A DNA stretch of 51,728 nucleotides from Planctomycetota bacterium (GTDB lineage: Bacteria > Planctomycetota > JAJSAM01 > JAJVHW01): NCBI GenBank assembly GCA_022072415.1, contig JAJVHW010000071.1, positions 1 to 51,728 of the forward strand. The letters are read 5' to 3'. The notes under the pieces are model-generated. The model saw nothing but the letters and a program-made list of their open reading frames with translations. It ran no database searches and was not told the origin of the DNA. A program made the position numbers and the translations under genes. Shown one piece after another: positions 49,643 through 51,728 of the stretch. Numbering within the stretch: position 1 is the first letter of the stretch; every line of letters starts with the position of its first letter.

Positions 49643-51728
49643 CTAACGCACAACAAACACGCACGCGGTGGTCTGCTCTCGGCGAACCGAGTGCGACTGA
49701 GTCAACCTCAACCCGGAAGGCGTCGTCACCTCGACTTGGTACTCGCCTTCAGGCAATGGATCGCGCAGGTTGGTGACGCCGGACGGACAGAGATGCTCGC
49801 GTGACAGAGAGATTCCGGCCGCGGTTAGATGCTCGAAGAGGACGAACCGTCGACCCGCCGCATCCTGGATCGTCGCGATGGCGGAGACCGGCCGGCCAGA
49901 CTCATCACGACAGACGATGGACAGGCGCCCTCCCTCAATGAGCGGAAGCTCGCGGGCGACGACGTCCTGCAGCTCTGCGACCTCGGCGCGAGGAACCCAC
50001 CACGATCGTTCACTGGCTGTGCGAGTCCAAGGTCTCATCAGCAGCACTTGCGACCCTGAGGACCGGAGGCGGAGAATCGCCGTGCCGTCCGTTACCGCAG
50101 CCGATGCGACCTCGACGATGGACCGCCCGATGTTCCGAGGGTCCCAGAGTTCGACCGTTACGCCGCCTAGGAATCGGTCGGTGGGTGAGACGGATGCTAC
50201 GACCGAGACCGTCGGTTCGACTCGAACTGACTCGCTGAGCGTGATGTGAGAGCGATCGTCGGCCCTGCCTCGCGCCGCACGTCGGGTCAACGGACCTCGT
50301 CCGGCGCGAAACTCGACGTCGGTGTCCGCGGACACGAGGAACTCGCACCTACCTGAAGCCAGCGTCGCGGCGGTCGAAGTTCCGGTACCAGCCGTGGCAA
50401 GGACCGTGGATCCGTCTGGAAGTCCGGGTGCCTCTACGACAACCCGCGTAGCTCTCAGGTCCAGCACTCCCAAGTCCTCAACGACGGATGAGATCTGTAC
50501 GGAGGGCCCGCCCACGATCGGCAGGCGTGCGGCGAGCACTGTGAGACGCGCCTCGCCGCCGCCGAGACTGGGCACTCGATACCCGCCGAAGCGATCGACA
50601 GTCGCCCTTGCCCTGACGCGCGTCACCTCACCGTCGACGATCCCGAGTGTGCCGTCGGGCACCTGCAGTACGCGGTCGAGCGATGCGCGCTCTGCCACCA
50701 CAGACAGCCCGATGTCGACCGGGTCGAATCCGTCGCAGTGGATCCCTCCCGAGAGCGCGCGTTCAGGTCGCAGATCCGGGAGGTGCAGCGTTGCGCCCTC
50801 TCGTGCATCGACGCTTGTAGAGCTCGGTGCGCCATCTGCGGCAACGGCGACGACGCGATACCTGACTCCTTCGCGCAGCCGGAGGTCGAACCGCCCGTTC
50901 AGATCGCAGGTCGCGGCATCCTCGGGCGGAGTCTCGAAGGCCCCTGAATCCGGAAAGGCGTACACCACTGGGCTGGCTGTCCGTTCCGGGCAAGGCGGTA
51001 CGACGCCTTGGATCGAGACGGCGGCAGGCATCTGGACTCGCAGAACGCCATCTTCGGCTTCCGACTGCGACACGCGAAGCGGCGCTCTCGAAAGGTGCTT
51101 CGCATCTGCGAGAATCTCTAGCGCCAAGAGTTCCTGACCGTCCGCGTGCAGATCGATGCGAAGGGGCTCAGACCAGTCGCTGGCTGGGACGGCCAGCTCA
51201 ATCCACGCCGTGGGCTCGGTGCCCGGAGCTCGGAGACCGCGCACCCGAAGCTGGACCGGAGCATCCGGTCGGGTGTTGGCGAGCCGGAGCCTAGGAAGCT
51301 CTCGGCGAGCGTCCTGCTCCGAGACCTCACAGCTGCCAGACGGCTCGACAACAGGCTGAACGGGCATCTCTCTTGGCTCAGCCCCTGCGCGGCCTCTCTC
51401 TGACACCAACAACATGGACGGGCTGCCGGGCAGGTGGAAGCTTCCCGTCGATTGGGCACAGGACGATCGAGACGAGCAATCTGGCCCTGCGTGCATTGCA
51501 GCAACTCCGACAACGACTGCCAAGGCAACTGCCGCTGCACGAACGACGCGAATCGCTGGACGACCGCCCCGACCGCGGCGAAGTCGCGATGCCGCTACGC
51601 TGGTGGTCCACGGGTCGAGCAACAACGGCGCGAGCGCCCCTAGGAGGCCGCGCCCGTCCTTGCAGCCTCTGGCCTCAAGTGCCTCACGGAGGTGGTGCAT
51701 GGCGCGCCGATGCCTCGACTTGACAACA
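49643..51728 (-). CDS. Probable ECF sigma factor C-terminus fused to a membrane-anchored exported protein (5' end outside window)
   Basis: The frame runs off the window. The first visible residues, VVKSRHRRAMHHLREALEAR, are the end of sigma-70 region 4 (compare VKSRLHRA..LRE in ECF factors). A short linker follows (GLLGALAPLLLDPWTT), then a transmembrane helix (VVRAAAVALAVVVGVAAM) and about 600 residues of exported beta-sandwich repeats of the carboxypeptidase-regulatory type, e.g. TCDLNGRFDLRLREGVRYRVVAVA and NLRDPLPEGEYQVEVTTPSGLRL. An internal ATG at 51700 exists but lies within the sigma motif. The whole would put a sigma factor on the inner face of the membrane and a sensor-like region outside. 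The sigma assignment rests on about 20 residues. Confidence 0.6.
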   Translation of the reverse strand, partial: VVKSRHRRAMHHLREALEARGCKDGRGLLGALAPLLLDPWTTSVAASRLRRGRGGRPAIRVVRAAAVALAVVVGVAAMHAGPDCSSRSSCAQSTGSFHLPGSPSMLLVSERGRAGAEPREMPVQPVVEPSGSCEVSEQDARRELPRLRLANTRPDAPVQLRVRGLRAPGTEPTAWIELAVPASDWSEPLRIDLHADGQELLALEILADAKHLSRAPLRVSQSEAEDGVLRVQMPAAVSIQGVVPPCPERTASPVVYAFPDSGAFETPPEDAATCDLNGRFDLRLREGVRYRVVAVAADGAPSSTSVDAREGATLHLPDLRPERALSGGIHCDGFDPVDIGLSVVAERASLDRVLQVPDGTLGIVDGEVTRVRARATVDRFGGYRVPSLGGGEARLTVLAARLPIVGGPSVQISSVVEDLGVLDLRATRVVVEAPGLPDGSTVLATAGTGTSTAATLASGRCEFLVSADTDVEFRAGRGPLTRRAARGRADDRSHITLSESVRVEPTVSVVASVSPTDRFLGGVTVELWDPRNIGRSIVEVASAAVTDGTAILRLRSSGSQVLLMRPWTRTASERSWWVPRAEVAELQDVVARELPLIEGGRLSIVCRDESGRPVSAIATIQDAAGRRFVLFEHLTAAGISLSREHLCPSGVTNLRDPLPEGEYQVEVTTPSGLRLTQSHSVRREQTTACVFVVR

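Overview
The window is GC-rich bacterial DNA, highest in GC between 1 and 14 kb. The organism cannot be named from sequence alone. Carboxypeptidase-regulatory-like secreted proteins, a probable ECF sigma factor fused to a membrane anchor and exported domain, and dense IS and recombinase content would fit Planctomycetota or a similar environmental GC-rich phylum; this is a guess.

Layout. (1) 1-10.8 kb is the right part of an integrated phage or plasmid-like element. It holds an overlapping operon of a DUF669 protein, an ERCC4 nuclease, a RecD2-type helicase split by an apparent class 3 intein, an archaeo-eukaryotic-type primase fused to a helicase, an excisionase and a tyrosine integrase. A secreted cargo protein follows, and the region ends at the 3' end of a tRNA-Pro(GGG) gene. 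(2) 11.3-14.3 kb looks like chromosome: an AsmA-like protein, pirin, hemerythrin and a radical SAM gene. (3) At about 14.34 kb a large serine recombinase has integrated into the radical SAM gene. This opens an accessory region that runs at least to 47.4 kb.

Accessory region. 14.3-22.5 kb carries the recombinase, a pentapeptide-TIR protein, a decayed IS1182 fragment, and two IS1595-type elements with recognisable target duplications and broken transposases. 22.6-27.1 kb is a small mobile module: RuvC-like nuclease, XRE regulator, helicase-like ATPase, 51-residue protein and second serine recombinase. 27.1-34.4 kb is defence-type cargo: a PHP-AAA ATPase of the TrlF type lying between two diverged copies of the recombinase 3' end, a TIR protein with a DeoR-type sensor domain, a HAD hydrolase and a DUF4145 protein. 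34.6-43 kb is a second backbone: RadC, sigma factor, DUF932 and two VirD4/HerA-like DNA-pumping ATPases. A DUF6883 toxin/DUF4926 immunity pair has been inserted into the 3' end of the first ATPase. 43.2-47.4 kb holds an ISL3 element that splits a small basic protein gene at an 8-bp duplication, plus an OLD-family nuclease.

47.5-51.7 kb has two overlapping lipoprotein genes, an XRE regulator and the probable sigma factor-membrane protein fusion, and may be chromosome again. The most unusual parts are the stacked recombinase tails with cargo between them, the TIR-DeoR sensor fusion, the toxin cassette exchange at the ATPase 3' end, the intein, and the sigma-factor fusion.
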